Below, piece after piece: positions 22,510 to 33,937 of a stretch of DNA of 64,000 bases. The stretch comes from Molossus alvarezi (Eukaryota; Chordata; Mammalia; Chiroptera; Molossidae), in contig CM073895.1 in NCBI GenBank assembly GCA_037176705.1, positions 930,001 through 994,000 on the forward strand. The letters are read 5' to 3'. The notes under the pieces were generated by a model. It was not told the DNA's origin. It ran no database searches and saw nothing but the letters and a program-made list of their open reading frames with translations. Both the position numbers and the translations under genes were made by a program. The first letter of the stretch is position 1. Every line of letters starts with the position of its first letter.

Positions 22510-25500
22510 AGGGTGGCCCTCCCATCCAGCTAGGAGCCCACTCAGGGCTATTCCCTGTGACCCTGCCCCTGCCGCTCCAGGGGTCCTACCTTTCAGCACA
22601 CCAACGCCTCCATTATTCTTGCAGCTCTTCCCTATTTCCTAGCACAGGATGGACTCCAGGTTCACCTTGGGCCCTCCCTGCTCCAGCCCTGAATGCAACC
22701 ATTTCTCCAAGGAATCCTGGTTCCTTATAGTGGGGAAGGGTATTTAGGAGCCAGAATCTGGGCTCCAGGTGTGCTTGCTGCTCCTGGGTGTCATTGCCTG
22801 TCAGTAGACAGAGCTGGGGAATGTTATGTATGTGCACACACAAACTACCCCCAGGTAACAGACCTCCTGTGATTTCGGACATCCCACCCCCTCACCCACA
22901 GGGGCTCTGACCTCCACTGGACACCAGGGTCTCCACCCCTGCAGGGAGGCTCACCTTCATCATCTGAGCAAGGACTGAACCCATTTGCTCCTCTGCTGAA
23001 AACCACTGGCAGTTTGTACCACCCCTCCCCCCACCTGCAGGTCCCTCTGCCCTCCTCAGCACTGTGGCTCCTCTCTGCTCTGAACACCGATGTCACATCT
23101 CAGAAGGGATAGTAAAAGAGGGAGAGGAGGGGGAAGGGGAAAGGAGGAGGGAGCAGATGGGAATGTGGGTGGAGGCAGGACAGGCAGCAGAGCAGGAGGG
23201 GTGAGCGGTCTCTGTGGAGACCTCTGTGCTGCTGTGGGGACGGCAGGAGGCCTGGGGGACACCTCGGAACCCTCACCCAAGGGCCATGGCAGGCAGCAGA
23301 TGCACTCACAGGCCTGTCCCAGAGCTCCCCTGCCCCCACCATTGTCCCAGTCGCACCAGCGCTGCAGGGCAGGGACACTGGACCACTGTGCACCTCAGTT
23401 GTCCCAGGATTTCGGGTGCAGCCCTGGCACCCCAGCTAATCTGTAGAGTGTGGCAGGGCCATCCCTGGAACTTGCACTGTGGCCCCGACCTGAAATCCTC
23501 CTTTATGTGTTTATGGGTGTGAGGGGCCAAGTTGAGGGGAAGGAAGGAGGAACAGAGCAGGAGGCCTAGGTCCTTATTCTCAGACCCCCTGTGCATCCTG
23601 AGGCCTCACCCTTCTCTGATGGGCACTGAAAGGTCCCAGGCATCCCCCTCCCAGACCAGTGCCCAGGCATCAGGGCCTTCTGGCCTTGGGGAGACATGGC
23701 CTGGGCTTGGTCAGTTTTCAGGAACCCACGGAAGCTTCCAGCTTCCAGCCAGCGCCCTTTGGCCCTCGAGAGTCTGAAGGTTGCTGTGGGGATCATGCTC
23801 TCCCTGCCCCCACCTCCCTTCTGCCCAGGCCTCCTGCAGTTTTTGGTCCCCCACTGCTGCCTGGCCCCCTCTTCCATGGGGCGTAAATCAGGACCTGTGG
23901 TGGACCAGGGGAGAGCTCCTGCCCAGCCAGCCCAGAACCCAGGCTTCTGATTTCCCAGTCACAAGACCTCCCTCTGGAGACAAGTGGCTGAGATCAACCT
24001 GTGGTCCTGAGTCCACAATTGCACCAGGCCAGCAAGACCCAGCCCATGGCCAGGATAGAGCAGGGCCCACGGGTGAAGGAGGCTGCCCGGGTGCCTGGCT
24101 GAGTGCCAGGGACTCACTAAAAACCTGGGGGGCACAGATGAATAATTTAGAAGCTCCCCCCCACCCACCCATCTGTTCTTTAGCAGGAATTGGTCTGATG
24201 GAGAAGTAGGTCCTTTTGAACATAAATTATTCAAACAGTCTGTGCACAGGAGCCAGACCCGCGCCCACCCGGGCCGAGCTCCAAGCCTGGCTTTGAAGGG
24301 TCTCAGAGCATGGGGGTGCTCCCGCAGGGTCTGTGGGCGTCCCTCCGAGCACTGTCTGTGTCTCCGTCACGTGGTGCCTGTCTCTGCTTCCAGTAAGTGA
24401 GACAGGAGCCTGACCCTGCCTGGAGCCCCAGAGGACAGAGGATGGGACACCGAAGGGAGGGAGAGGGAGCAGAATGTAGGTAATCCAGGAGTGTTAATTA
24501 GTTCCTGCCGGCTTCCAGAGGCAGGGTTTGGCGGCAAACGGGGTCAGGATGGTGAGGAGGCTGCTCTCAGCAGACAGGGAGCACGGTGGGGGCTCATCTG
24601 CCAGAGGCAGGATGGGTCTGCTGGGAGGGGCACAGGGAAAGCAGGGTGGCCAGTGGGACAGTGACATTTGAGCAGAGCCCCTGGTATTGCAAGCAGTGAA
24701 GCAGGGAGCAGACCCTCAGGGCTGATGCGGGGAGGAGGCTGGGAGTCTCAGAGCCCAGGGAGTGGTCAAGGCCCCAGGCCTGGCCAGCAAGGTCTTGTGC
24801 ATCAAAGCTCATGAGGCTGGTGTGGTGGGCAGACAGCCTCGTCAGCCTTGGGGAGGGTGCTGGTCATTGCCTCTGGCTGACAGCACACCCTGAAGGACCC
24901 CTGTACCCCTCCCCTGTGCAATGGAAGCAGCCTCTCTCCCCAGGGCATGGCTCCTTGCTTGTCCCCAAGCCCCACCATGCCTCTCATGACCTGACCTCTG
25001 AGCCCATCACCCTCCTGGTCACCCCCTTTGGTCATGAACTGGACATCCCTCATGGGGACATCCAGATTTGAGGGGCCAGTGGGGAACCAGAAAGTACCAA
25101 GCGAGAAGTGGGGGAGAGCAAATGCAGAGGTGGAACGCTGCATTTCAAGGGGCACATCCCCCCACCCTAGACTTGGAATGGACATCCTAGGGAAGGCCCC
25201 TCCCTGGGACCTTCGGGCAGTACTCGGGACCGTCAGCTCTAGCAAAGGCCCGAGCAGCCTTCCAAGAGACGGATCACAGGATAGCCCACCTTCCTCTGCA
25301 GGGCTCCCTGAGGTGGCTGCACCCACTCTCAATGCAGAACCTGGGGCTGCCCTGTGGAAATAGGAAGCCTGGCTCCATCGATGAATTTGGGAGCCACAGA
25401 CACACATAAATGAGGGGTTGTTCAGCATCATCATTCATGGAGTGGGGCATCTTTGGTTGAGAACAGGAACCTCTCCAACCAAGAAGGATGCAACCATGAG

Positions 25501-27369
25501 CAGGGAGAATCAGTCCGAACTCTGGGTAATGAGTGTCAGTGTTTCCACATAAACCAGTGTATGTGAAAAGAGGCAATTGACTGGCTCGGGGAATGAGCCC
25601 ATGTGCAGATGTCTGGGCGTCAGGCATGGCTGGATCCAGGTGTTCACAGAGGCTGTCAAGGCTCCCCGCTTGGCTCTGTTTCCTCACCTGGGTGCTTCCT
25701 CTTCTTTCTCTCTGCCTGGGAGAATAATGGCTGCTGGGCCCACCTCCTATCACCCCCAGCTTAGCCACAGTGCTCTAAAGACTCTGAGGTGTCTATGTTG
25801 AAGACCCAGGAAGGCTCTGAAAGGCCTCACTCCTGTGGCCCTGGAGGCAGGGAATGGAGGGGTCACAGTTAGTGGCCCTGCAGGGACACTACTTAGCTCC
25901 CAGAGCAAAGTGCTGTCACCAGGAGGAGGGGGCTGCTGGGCAGGGAAAACAAAGGTATCCCCCCACACACACCTGCCTGTTGGCTAGAAGCAGGCCCTGG
26001 GCAGCAGCTGAGCTGCTCAGAAAGGAAACCTCTATGGACTGTTGGGTTCCAGGCCCACACAGGCCCAGGCTCCTGGCTCCTCCAGGCTGGCCAGGGGGCC
26101 CCTGCCTCTGCCTGCCGGGCCCTAACACCGGATGCTGGGCCAGAGCCTGGAGGGACGGGGCTGGGCAGGCTCCAGCCTCCCCCTGCATTCTGCCCCCAAC
26201 CCTTACAGCAGCCCAGCGAGCGGGCTCCTGGAGTGGGAGCCTTAGGCATGCCCCAAGGGGCAGTCAGTGCTCCCACCACCCCAGCCCCAGCCGCATTTCC
26301 TGTCTGAGTCTGGGCGGCTCCTGGGTGGAGAGGCCACAATTGTTCTCCAGGGCTTCCCACAGCTGCCTGCAGAGGGCCGGCAGTCACCCGCCCCACCGAG
26401 GTGGCTACGCCCTAGGCTCCGCTGGCCTGCTGGGAGCGCTGAACGGCCTGCAGCCGCCCAGAGGCCCGGAGAGACCAAGGGCCAGGGAGGGGCACACGCA
26501 GACCCGCGGGCAGTCTAGACCCCAGGTGAGGGGACAGGGAGGCTGTGAAGAGGGTTGGCTCAGAGGCAGCCCCTGTGCCCACCAGCCTTGGGGGTCTGAG
26601 CCCTGGAGACCCCTGCAGGGTCCCCCCACCCTGCTGCTCCCAAGCCTCCTGTCCTCAGGTGCCACCTAAAGGCCTGAGCTTACTCAGGGAGGGGTTTCTT
26701 GGGCCATGTAGCACGCACACAAACTCAGGTGGGCCGCTCTGGGTTGGGGGGCTACTCTCAGAGCCCTGCCTGGGGGACGGGGCACCCCAGACTCAGCTCT
26801 GCCAGCACCTGCCAGGTAAACAGCTTGCGCCTGTGGTACCCGCAGGCAGGAGGAAGGTGGGTGGTCCAGCCCCTGGGGGTGCCTGCTATCCTGTCAGGCC
26901 CCTCCAGGTAAGCAGCAGCCCAAAGATAGACCCAAAGTTGCACCTGTGCCCTCGAACGGCCTTCTCGCCCCCCAGGAAGCTGGCCCGAGGTCATCTGATG
27001 CAAAGATGCCATGAGGGGCCCAGGGGCCCTGTGCAGTGTAGCAGCGCAGAGCAGAGCAGCCTTCCCTGGGAGCAGTGGAATGGGCACGCCACTCCACAGT
27101 CACTTACAGGGTGCCATGCCTGCCTCCCACCTCGCAGCTGTCACACCACATCACGACCCCTGGTGCCCTTGAGCCTCGGAGTGCCCAGCACACACGACCT
27201 TTTCCTCTCGACCTGCACCCTGGTGTCCCCACCCTGCCTTCTGCTCAGCCCAGGGCACAAGGTATCCATGAGGAACGCCCTCCCCCCAGGGCACCCCACA
27301 TCCCCCTAACCAGGAGGGGGCCTCTCAAGCCCTCCCAGGGTCTCACTGGTTCCCTGTGTAGGGTTCTGT
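22291..27369. other. Intergenic, SINE-free
   Basis: Five kb of G+C-rich unique sequence between the GNB1 promoter and the L1 block. Holds a (TG)n microsatellite at about 22,474-22,507. Open frames overlap on both strands, have no splice pairs and resemble no family I know. Confidence 0.5.
22474..22507. repeat. (TG)n microsatellite
   Basis: About 17 uninterrupted TG units. Confidence 0.95.
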
Positions 27370-27755
27370 CTCATCAGCTACTTTTTTGTTTTACATTGTG
27401 GTAAAATTTACCATTTAAACCCTTTTGAAGTGTGCAGTTTAGTGACATCCACATACTCACATTATTGTGTGACCCACACCTCCGTCTAGTACCAGAACAT
27501 TTTCATCACCGCTGAAGGAGACCTCGTACCCAGAGCAGTCACTCCCCATTCTCTGCCCCAGGACCCACCCCCACCCCCCACCCCACCCCCCGCTGGTCTG
27601 CTTTCTGTCTCCACGAGTTGCTGGTTCTGGGTACTGCATGGCAATCCGTGCAGCAATGTAACCTTCTGTGTCTGGCTTCCCCCACTCTGAGTCCTGCTTT
27701 TAAGGTCCATCTACATTGCACCGAGTGTCAGAGCTTCACTCCTTGAGACTGGATG

Positions 27756-27911
27756 GGCCCAGCCGGTGTGGCTCGAACAGCGACCCATGCACCAAGGGGT
27801 GGCAGGTTCAACTCCTGGTCAGGGCACATGCCCAGGTTTTGGGCTTGATCCCCAGTGGGAGTCATGCCGGAAGTGGCCAACCCATGTTTCTCTCTCTCTC
27901 TAAAAAAAAAG
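27756..27911 (+). mobile_element. VES SINE, class A, in L1
   Basis: Sense; GCCCAGCCGGTGTGGCTC head, part of the A box lost, ends CTCTCTAAAAAAAAAGACA. Confidence 0.83.
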
Positions 27912-27914
27912 ACA

Positions 27915-28172
27915 GACCCTGGCCAGTTTGGCTCAGCGGTTAGAGTGTCGGCCCACAGACCTGAGAGTACCAGGTTCGGTTCCCGCTAAGGGCACGTACC
28001 TCGGTTGCAGTTTGTCCCCGGCCCTGGTTGGGGTCGTGTGGGTGGCAGCCACTCGATGTGTCTCTCTCGCATCAATGTTTTTCTCTCTCTCTCTTCCTCC
28101 GTCTCTCCCTCCCCACTCTATCTGAACATAAAGGCAAAAATGTCCTCAGGTGAGGATTAAAAAAAAAAAAAA
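27915..28172 (+). mobile_element. VES SINE, class B, in L1
   Basis: Sense, full length; tail GTCCTCAGGTGAGGATTAA. GACTGGATG before (27,747) and after (28,178) the SINE pair is the L1 target word. Confidence 0.9.
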
Positions 28173-28478
28173 GAAAGGACTGGATGAGCCACACTTTATC
28201 CATCACTATGGATGGACATTGGAGTTGTTTTCATCTTTTGGCTACTGTGATTAGAGCTGCTACGAACATTACTGTACTCGTCTTTGTCTGAACATCTGTT
28301 TTCAATTCTTGGGGGTATTTACTTAGGGGTGGAATTGCGGGTAGCTCTACATTTAACCGGAGGAACCACCACGCTGTCTTCCACGGCAGCTGCACGGGCT
28401 TACATACGCAACAGCCGTGCACAGGGTCCAAGGGCTCCAAGTTCTTGCCAACACTTGTTACTGTCTGCCTTTTCTATT

Positions 28479-28694
28479 TTTATTTTTCTTTATTGATTTT
28501 TAGAGAGAGAGGAAGGGAGAGGGAGAGGGAGATAGAAACATCGATGAGAGAGAACATCGACTGGCCACCTCTTGCAGGCCCCCCCTGCCCAGGGACCTGG
28601 CCCACGACCCAGGCACGTGCTCCCACGGGGAACGGAACCAGCAACCTTCTGATGCATGGGTTGACGCTCAACCACTGAGGCACACCACTGGGCC
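28479..28694 (-). mobile_element. VES SINE, class A, in L1
   Basis: Antisense; TTTATTGATTTTTAGAGAG side, ends CACTGGGCC. TGTCTGCCTTTTC precedes it and TGTCTGCCCTTTTC follows, a target-site duplication. Confidence 0.9.
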
Positions 28695-28886
28695 TGTCTG
28701 CCCTTTTCATTCCAGCCAGTCCAGGGGGTGTGAAGTGGCGTCTCTCTGTAGTCTGATTTGCGTTTCCCTGGTAACTGCTGCTGCTGGGCCTTGGTTTGGT
28801 TCCAGGGCTCACTGGCCATTTGTGTGTCTTCGGAGGAATGTCAATACAGGTCCTTTGCCCATTTGGGAAATATATACTTTTTTATC

Positions 28887-29120
28887 GTCCTGGCTGGTTG
28901 CTCAGTGGTTAGAGCATCAGCCCACAGACCAATGAGTTGCGGGTTCGATTCCAGTTAAGGGCACGTACCTCGGTTGTGGTTCAGTCCCCAGCCCTGGTCA
29001 GGGTCATGCAGGAAGCAGCCAGTCAGTGTATCTCGCTCACGTCAATATTTCTCTCTCCCCGCCTCACTCCCACTCTGAAAATAAATGGAAAAATATCTCG
29101 GGTGAGGATAAAAAATTAAA
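28887..29120 (+). mobile_element. VES SINE, class B-like, in L1
   Basis: Sense; GTCCTGGCTGGTTGCTCAG head, tail ATCTCGGGTGAGGATAA. Confidence 0.87.
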
Positions 29121-29125
29121 TTAAA

Positions 29126-29335
29126 AAATATATTTCTATTGATTTTTTAGAGAGAGAGGGAAGGAGCGATAGACAGAAATATCAATGTAAGAGAGAAATA
29201 TCAGTCAGCTGCCTCCTGCATGCCCCCCACTGGGGATTAAGCCCACAACCTGGGCATGTGCCCCAACCGGAAATCAAACTGGAGACCTCTTGGTACGTGG
29301 GTCCATGCTCAACCACTGAGCCACACCGGCTGAGC
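29126..29335 (-). mobile_element. VES SINE, class A
   Basis: Antisense; TTCTATTGATTTTTTAGAG side, ends CACACCGGCTGAGC. Forms an inverted pair with the previous copy. Confidence 0.86.
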
Positions 29336-29389
29336 TATAGTCATAAATCTTAAATTTGGGTCTCTGATCCATTTTGAGTTATTATTATT

Positions 29390-29453
29390 ATTTTTTAATC
29401 CTCACCAAAGGGTATTTTTCTGTTTATCTTCTGATGGGGGTGGGGGAAGAGAG

Positions 29454-29491
<38 letters not shown>

Positions 29492-29650
29492 TTGATGTGA
29501 GAGAGACACACCAAGTGGTTGCCTCCCCCATGACCCCGACCAGGGCCAGGGACCAAACTGCAACCAAGTTACGTGCCCTTGACTGGAACTGAACCTGAGA
29601 CTCCTTGATCCACGGGCCAACACTGACCACCGAGCCAAACTGGCCAGGGT
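29390..29650 (-). mobile_element. VES SINE with (GA)n block, in L1
   Basis: Antisense; AATCCTCACCAAAGGGTAT tail, long (AG)n run at 29,448-29,488, ends AACTGGCCAGGG. TTTTGAGTTA before and TTTTGAATTA after mark the L1 target. Confidence 0.9.
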
Positions 29651-29920
29651 GATTTTGAATTACTTTTGTATGTGGTGTGGGGCCTGGGCTGAGTTCATTT
29701 TTGTGTGTGTGGACTTTCCCCATTCATGGTCCTGGCACCCTTGTCGGAAATCATTTGACCCCAGGTGTGAGGATCACAGTAGCTTTGCAGCAGGTTTGAC
29801 ATCAGGTGTGAGCCCTCCAACTCCAGTCTTCTTTTCAGGATTGCTTTTGCTGTTCAGGCTCCTTTGAGATTCCGTGTGAATGTGAGGAACGACTTTTCTT
29901 TCTCTACAAAAAAAAGTAAA

Positions 29921-30160
29921 GCCCTGGCCAGTTTGCTCAGTGGTTAGAGCATCGGCCTGCGGTCCAGAGAGACCTGGGTTCTCTTCCCGCTAAGGACACA
30001 TACCTCGGTTGCAGTGTGTTCCTGGCCCTGGTTGGGTCGTGCGGGTGGCAGCCACTCGATGTGTCCTTTTCACATCCATGTTTCTCTCTCTCTCTCTCTC
30101 CCTCCCACTCTATCTGAACAAAAAATGAAAAAATGTCCTCGGGTGAGGATTAAAAAAAAA
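29921..30160 (+). mobile_element. VES SINE, class B
   Basis: Sense; AGCCCTGGCCAGTTTGCTCAG head, tail GTCCTCGGGTGAGGATTAA. Confidence 0.9.
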
Positions 30161-31084
30161 ATAGAGATGAGATAGAGTAGCAATAGAAAGTAACCAAATT
30201 TGAGACGCACATATGTTTGGGAACCCTGCACACATGAACCACAGACCCGCACATGCACGAGAGGATCAGAGCTAGAAGGGAACATGGGGATATAGGATGT
30301 GGACAGGCAAGGTACCTTGGGGGCTTCAAAGGCTGTTGCAGGTTGATAAGAAGAGCAGAGGCTTAGTAAATAGAAACTTGTTCTGCCCTAGAGATAGTTC
30401 TGCCCTAGAGATAGGTCACAACAAGTTACTGCTGATAATTTTTTCTAAGGGCCAGGCCGCTGACTACAGTTCTTCCAGGTGTTTAAGGGGGGGCAGTTTC
30501 CTTTGAGCCTGAGGCTACAACTGCCTTTAGCTCAAAGTAATCACCGTGTGAACCACATTCTAACCCTGAAGAGCTCGGGGAGGCCTACACGGGTTGGGGG
30601 CGCTGACAAACTCAGAGATCCACAGTAACCAGGCAGGATGGTCTGAACATAAAAATTCCTCACTAAATGCAGGTCATGGTGAGTGTCACCTCCTAGGCCT
30701 GTAGCTTCCCTGATAAAGGTCAATCTTTACCGTAAGTGAACCTGTCAATGGTCTTTTTGCATCTAAGATACACACACCTTTGAAATGCCAGAGTAGTATC
30801 TTTCCAGACCCCCTCAGGGCACACCCAGAGCAAGACCACAGGACCCTGGATCGTTATCTTGTTCCCAGCACAGCATCTCCAGGTGCGGTAAATGTTAGTT
30901 AATTAATTACCGCATACCCACCTATGCAAGGAGTCTTTCCGGTTTATTCTTTATGCAATCCGAGATTTCCTGGCTCTGCTTTCTCCCACCCCCTTAATCT
31001 ACCTCAAGTGGACTTCATGTAAGTCCTCCTTATGTCTCCTGTGATTCTGGCCTATAAAATAGGCTGTTAAACTGTCCCCCTCCA
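30161..31084. other. Unclassified repeat-like stretch, LTR-like end
   Basis: No exon. A 17-base perfect tandem duplication (TTCTGCCCTAGAGATAG) lies at 30,381-30,414. The right end has a TATA-like CTATAAAATAGG near 31,052 just before a SINE, which would suit an old LTR promoter, but no paired TG...CA ends or primer site were seen. Identity unknown. Confidence 0.35.
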
Positions 31085-31165
31085 GCCCTGGCCAGTTTGG
31101 CTCAGTGGATGGAGCGTCGGCCTGCAGACCAGAGTCCCGAGTTCGGTTTTTGCTAGGGTACATAC
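31085..31165 (+). mobile_element. VES SINE, head only
   Basis: Sense; about 80 bases of the tRNA-like head (GCCCTGGCCAGTTTGGCTCAG to GGTACATAC) followed by a short A-run. Same truncation point as the copy at 15,690. Confidence 0.83.
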
Positions 31166-31940
31166 AAAAAAATTCTCTACAGGTTTGGACATTTGAGGTG
31201 GCTGGGTTTCAACCTCTATGGGGTCATATGGCCAGAGCAGCAGGGACCAGATGCAGGATTCCAGAGCTGGCCTGAAGGGTGTGTGTACCTGTAATGCAGC
31301 CAGGACGCAGGACAGGGCTGAGGCCTTGCATACCGGGCCTGGGGGCGCCTCAGAAAGAAGGGAGAGCCCTTCCTGTCAGCCACCTCCACCCCAGTGCTTC
31401 TCCCCAGCAACTCCCACAAAGCATCCGGCTCACCCCAACACTGCCACCCTCTTCCACTCCTGGGCAATGCCTTCGTATCTACCGGTCCCCGTGTCTGGCT
31501 GTCTGCAGAGCAGGACCCTCCTCACAAGCATGAAACTAGAGCCGGTTCTGGATAAAAGTGGCCACGGCCAGCTGTTGGCGGCACAGGTGGTATGGGAGGT
31601 CTTGCTCCTGGAGGGTCCCCTGCATCCAATCCCACTGGACCCCCTTCCTTCCGATTAGCACCTGGGGACACTGTTTAGCCTGGAGGGGGAGGACCCAGCC
31701 CCTTGCCCTGGGTCTCCTCCTGCCCTCCCCATCTCAGGGCTGCAAAGTTGACCTGGACTGTCCTGCCTGCAGGGCGGTCTTCCTTCTGTTCCTTGCCCCG
31801 TTCCCGACTCCAACCAGGCAGGACCTAGGGGCAGCCCAGCACCTTTAGCAGCTTTCTGAAGCTGGGGTGGGCGCCAGGTGGCCATGGGGATATCTGGGTC
31901 CAGTGTGGGCTGGGCCAGGAGAGGGTCACTGGGTCCCATT
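31166..31940. other. Intergenic unique sequence
   Basis: C-rich, no repeat or supported exon. Confidence 0.5.
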
Positions 31941-32192
31941 CTTTTTTTTTTTTATCCTCACTCGAGAACATTTTTTTGCATTTATTTTCAGATACAGCAG
32001 GAAGGAGAGAGGGGCTGAGAGAGAGAGAGACATTGATGTGAGAGAGACACATCGACTGACTGCCACCCACACAACCCCAACCGGGGCCGGAGACCAACTG
32101 CAACCGAGGTACCTGCCCTTAGTGGGAACCAAACCCGGGACTCTCTGGTCCGCAGGCCGACACTCTAACTGCTGAGCCAAACCGGCCAGGGC
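31941..32192 (-). mobile_element. VES SINE, class B, with target-site duplication
   Basis: Antisense; flanked by CTGGGTCCCATTCTTT at 31,928 and 32,192, a 16-base match. Confidence 0.92.
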
Positions 32193-33298
32193 TGGGTCCC
32201 ATTCTTTCCTGCTCCAATCTGCCCTAGGGCACCTGGCTCTGCTCCAAGTCAGGTGGTGTATCACAGCAAGTGCCCTGGGGAAGGCAGGGGGTGGGGACAG
32301 CAAATGCCCTTCTGCATGGGCTATTCTGCCACAGCGCCTCCTGCAGCGTCCCCAACTCTATTCCTAGGGTTTCAGTCCTGCAGGTCTTCCACAGGGGACC
32401 TTGATCTTGAAGGCACAGCTTGCCTCATCTCCAGTGTGCCCCAGAGTCTGAGGGCTGTTTGTCAGGAATCCTGCCCCTGAGGCCCAGCCCATCTGCCCCC
32501 TGGGAGGTGATGCAAGGTTTGCCTGGAAGGGGCAACAAGAGGCAGGGCAGGGATGGGGCCAGGGGACCTGGAGAGGGTGGAGTTAGAGGGTGGTTGCAGG
32601 ACCTGCGGGCATGAGGTCTGAAGGTGAAGGAGGAAGTGGTGGGCTGGGACCCCAGGTAGTAGGGGTGCTGTGTGGAGCCCAGTGCAGCCCTGGCCCCTCC
32701 TGGGTAGCTGGACCTGCAGGCCCGGGATGTTTTGGAAACCAGCACTTGGGGCCCAGGAGGGGCGCTGCCTGGAGCCAGGGGCCCCGGAGCGCTTGCTGTG
32801 ACGTCAATCTGAGACTGTGCTTTGTTCCTTTGGGCCTCCGCCCAGGGCTTGTCCCCAGGCCTGCCCTGGCGTCCCCCTGGGGGCGGCTGAGCTTGCCACA
32901 CCAGACATCAAGGGCCTGTCTGTCCTGCCCCTCCAACAGCCCCTGGAGGCCAGGGTTGGAGGGTGTCACTGAGGTTCAAAGACCTCTGAGAGACACCCCG
33001 GGAGAAAGCCCCATCCATGGTGAGGGGCTGTGAGTCCACCCTGTCAGGGGGACACCCGGAGCACCACTGAGGCCAGGGCCATGCATGCCCCACCCCTGCT
33101 GCTTGGCTCTGCCCAAGGCCAAGCTCTGCGCAGAGGCAGGACAGGCGGTGCCCCTCGGCAAGGGGCTTCGCCTCCCCGAGCCTCAGTTTCCCCTTTGTGC
33201 AGGACAGACGTCCGGGCTTCTGCCCCACCCTGGCCGCTGAGCCCACTGGAACTTGGGCTGCAGAGAGGTCTGAGGCTGCTGCTGCGTTTCAAACCCGT
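32193..33298. other. Intergenic unique sequence
   Basis: G+C-rich, overlapping open frames on both strands, no splice evidence. Leads into the orphan CpG island. Confidence 0.5.
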
Positions 33299-33395
33299 GA
33301 GCAACCGGTGGTGTGGCTCAGCGCAGTGGACTGAGCGCCGCCCCAGGGCCTCAGGTCCCCGGACCGCCCTCTCTCTAAAAAATCTAAAAAAAAAA
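33299..33395 (+). mobile_element. Decayed VES-type SINE
   Basis: GCAACCGGTGGTGTGGCTCAG head, GAGCGCCGCCCCAGG, short CTCTCTCTAAAAAATC end; most of the body is gone. Confidence 0.65.
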
Positions 33396-33670
33396 CACCT
33401 CTTCTAGCTTTTGGACGAAATGACGTCCTGTTGACAGTCGCAGGAGACCGAGGAAGGGCAGGAGGGGCCCCCGGGGCAGGAAAGCCCCGCGCTCGCGGAG
33501 GAGCAGGGCCGCTGGGGCCCGCCCCGAGGTCCGGGCGCAGCCGGGCCAGCGCCGGGCCAACCCAGCCTGTGCGGGCGGCGGGGTCTCGGGGCGCGCGGGT
33601 CCGGGGCTCCGCAGGCCGGACGGGGCGGGCGCAGGCGCCACGTCTGCGCAGCGGGCGCCCCGCCCCACCA

Positions 33671-33684
33671 CTGCCCCCTGCGGG
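33671..33684 (-). promoter_or_regulatory. CTCF-like motif, reverse
   Basis: Minus strand CCCGCAGGGGGCAG matches CCRSYAGRKGGCRS at 13 of 14. Confidence 0.6.
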
Positions 33685-33923
33685 ACGAGGGGAGGAACAG
33701 TTACACCGGTTTTTGTCCCGCAACCGTGGGACCCACGGGTGAGGCTTCGAGGGCAGGGCTCTGACCCCAGGCACCGAACGCGCCGCGGGCGGGCGAGCGC
33801 GGACCGAGACCCGGTCCGGCTCCAGCCCGGGAGGGCCGACCTCGGAGCGGCGGACCCGGAACTGCTGCCGGCCCGCGCCCCGCCCGCCTCGCCCGCCTCT
33901 GCCCGGCTCCGTGAGGCCCACGA

Positions 33924-33937
33924 GCGCCCCCTGCTGC
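33924..33937 (-). promoter_or_regulatory. CTCF-like motif, reverse
   Basis: Minus strand GCAGCAGGGGGCGC matches CCRSYAGRKGGCRS at 13 of 14. Same orientation as the motif 253 bases to its left. Confidence 0.65.

Larger units (their letters stand above)
27370..29890. mobile_element. Old L1 fragment broken up by SINEs
   Basis: L1 pieces at 27,370-27,750, 28,175-28,478, 28,695-28,885, 29,337-29,390 and 29,650-29,890 keep their order: 'gtggtaaaatttaccattta', 'tttcatcttttggctactgt', 'gggtggaattgcgggtag', 'ccaacacttgttactgtct', 'tcctttgcccatttgggaaa', 'tctgatccattttgagtt', 'acttttgtatgtggtgtggg'. Six SINEs separate them. Subfamily not assigned. Confidence 0.8.

Noticed and set aside
30161..31084. 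Complete endogenous retrovirus
   Set aside because: No gag, pol or env-like frame, no primer-binding site and no paired LTR ends were seen; only an LTR-like promoter word remains.
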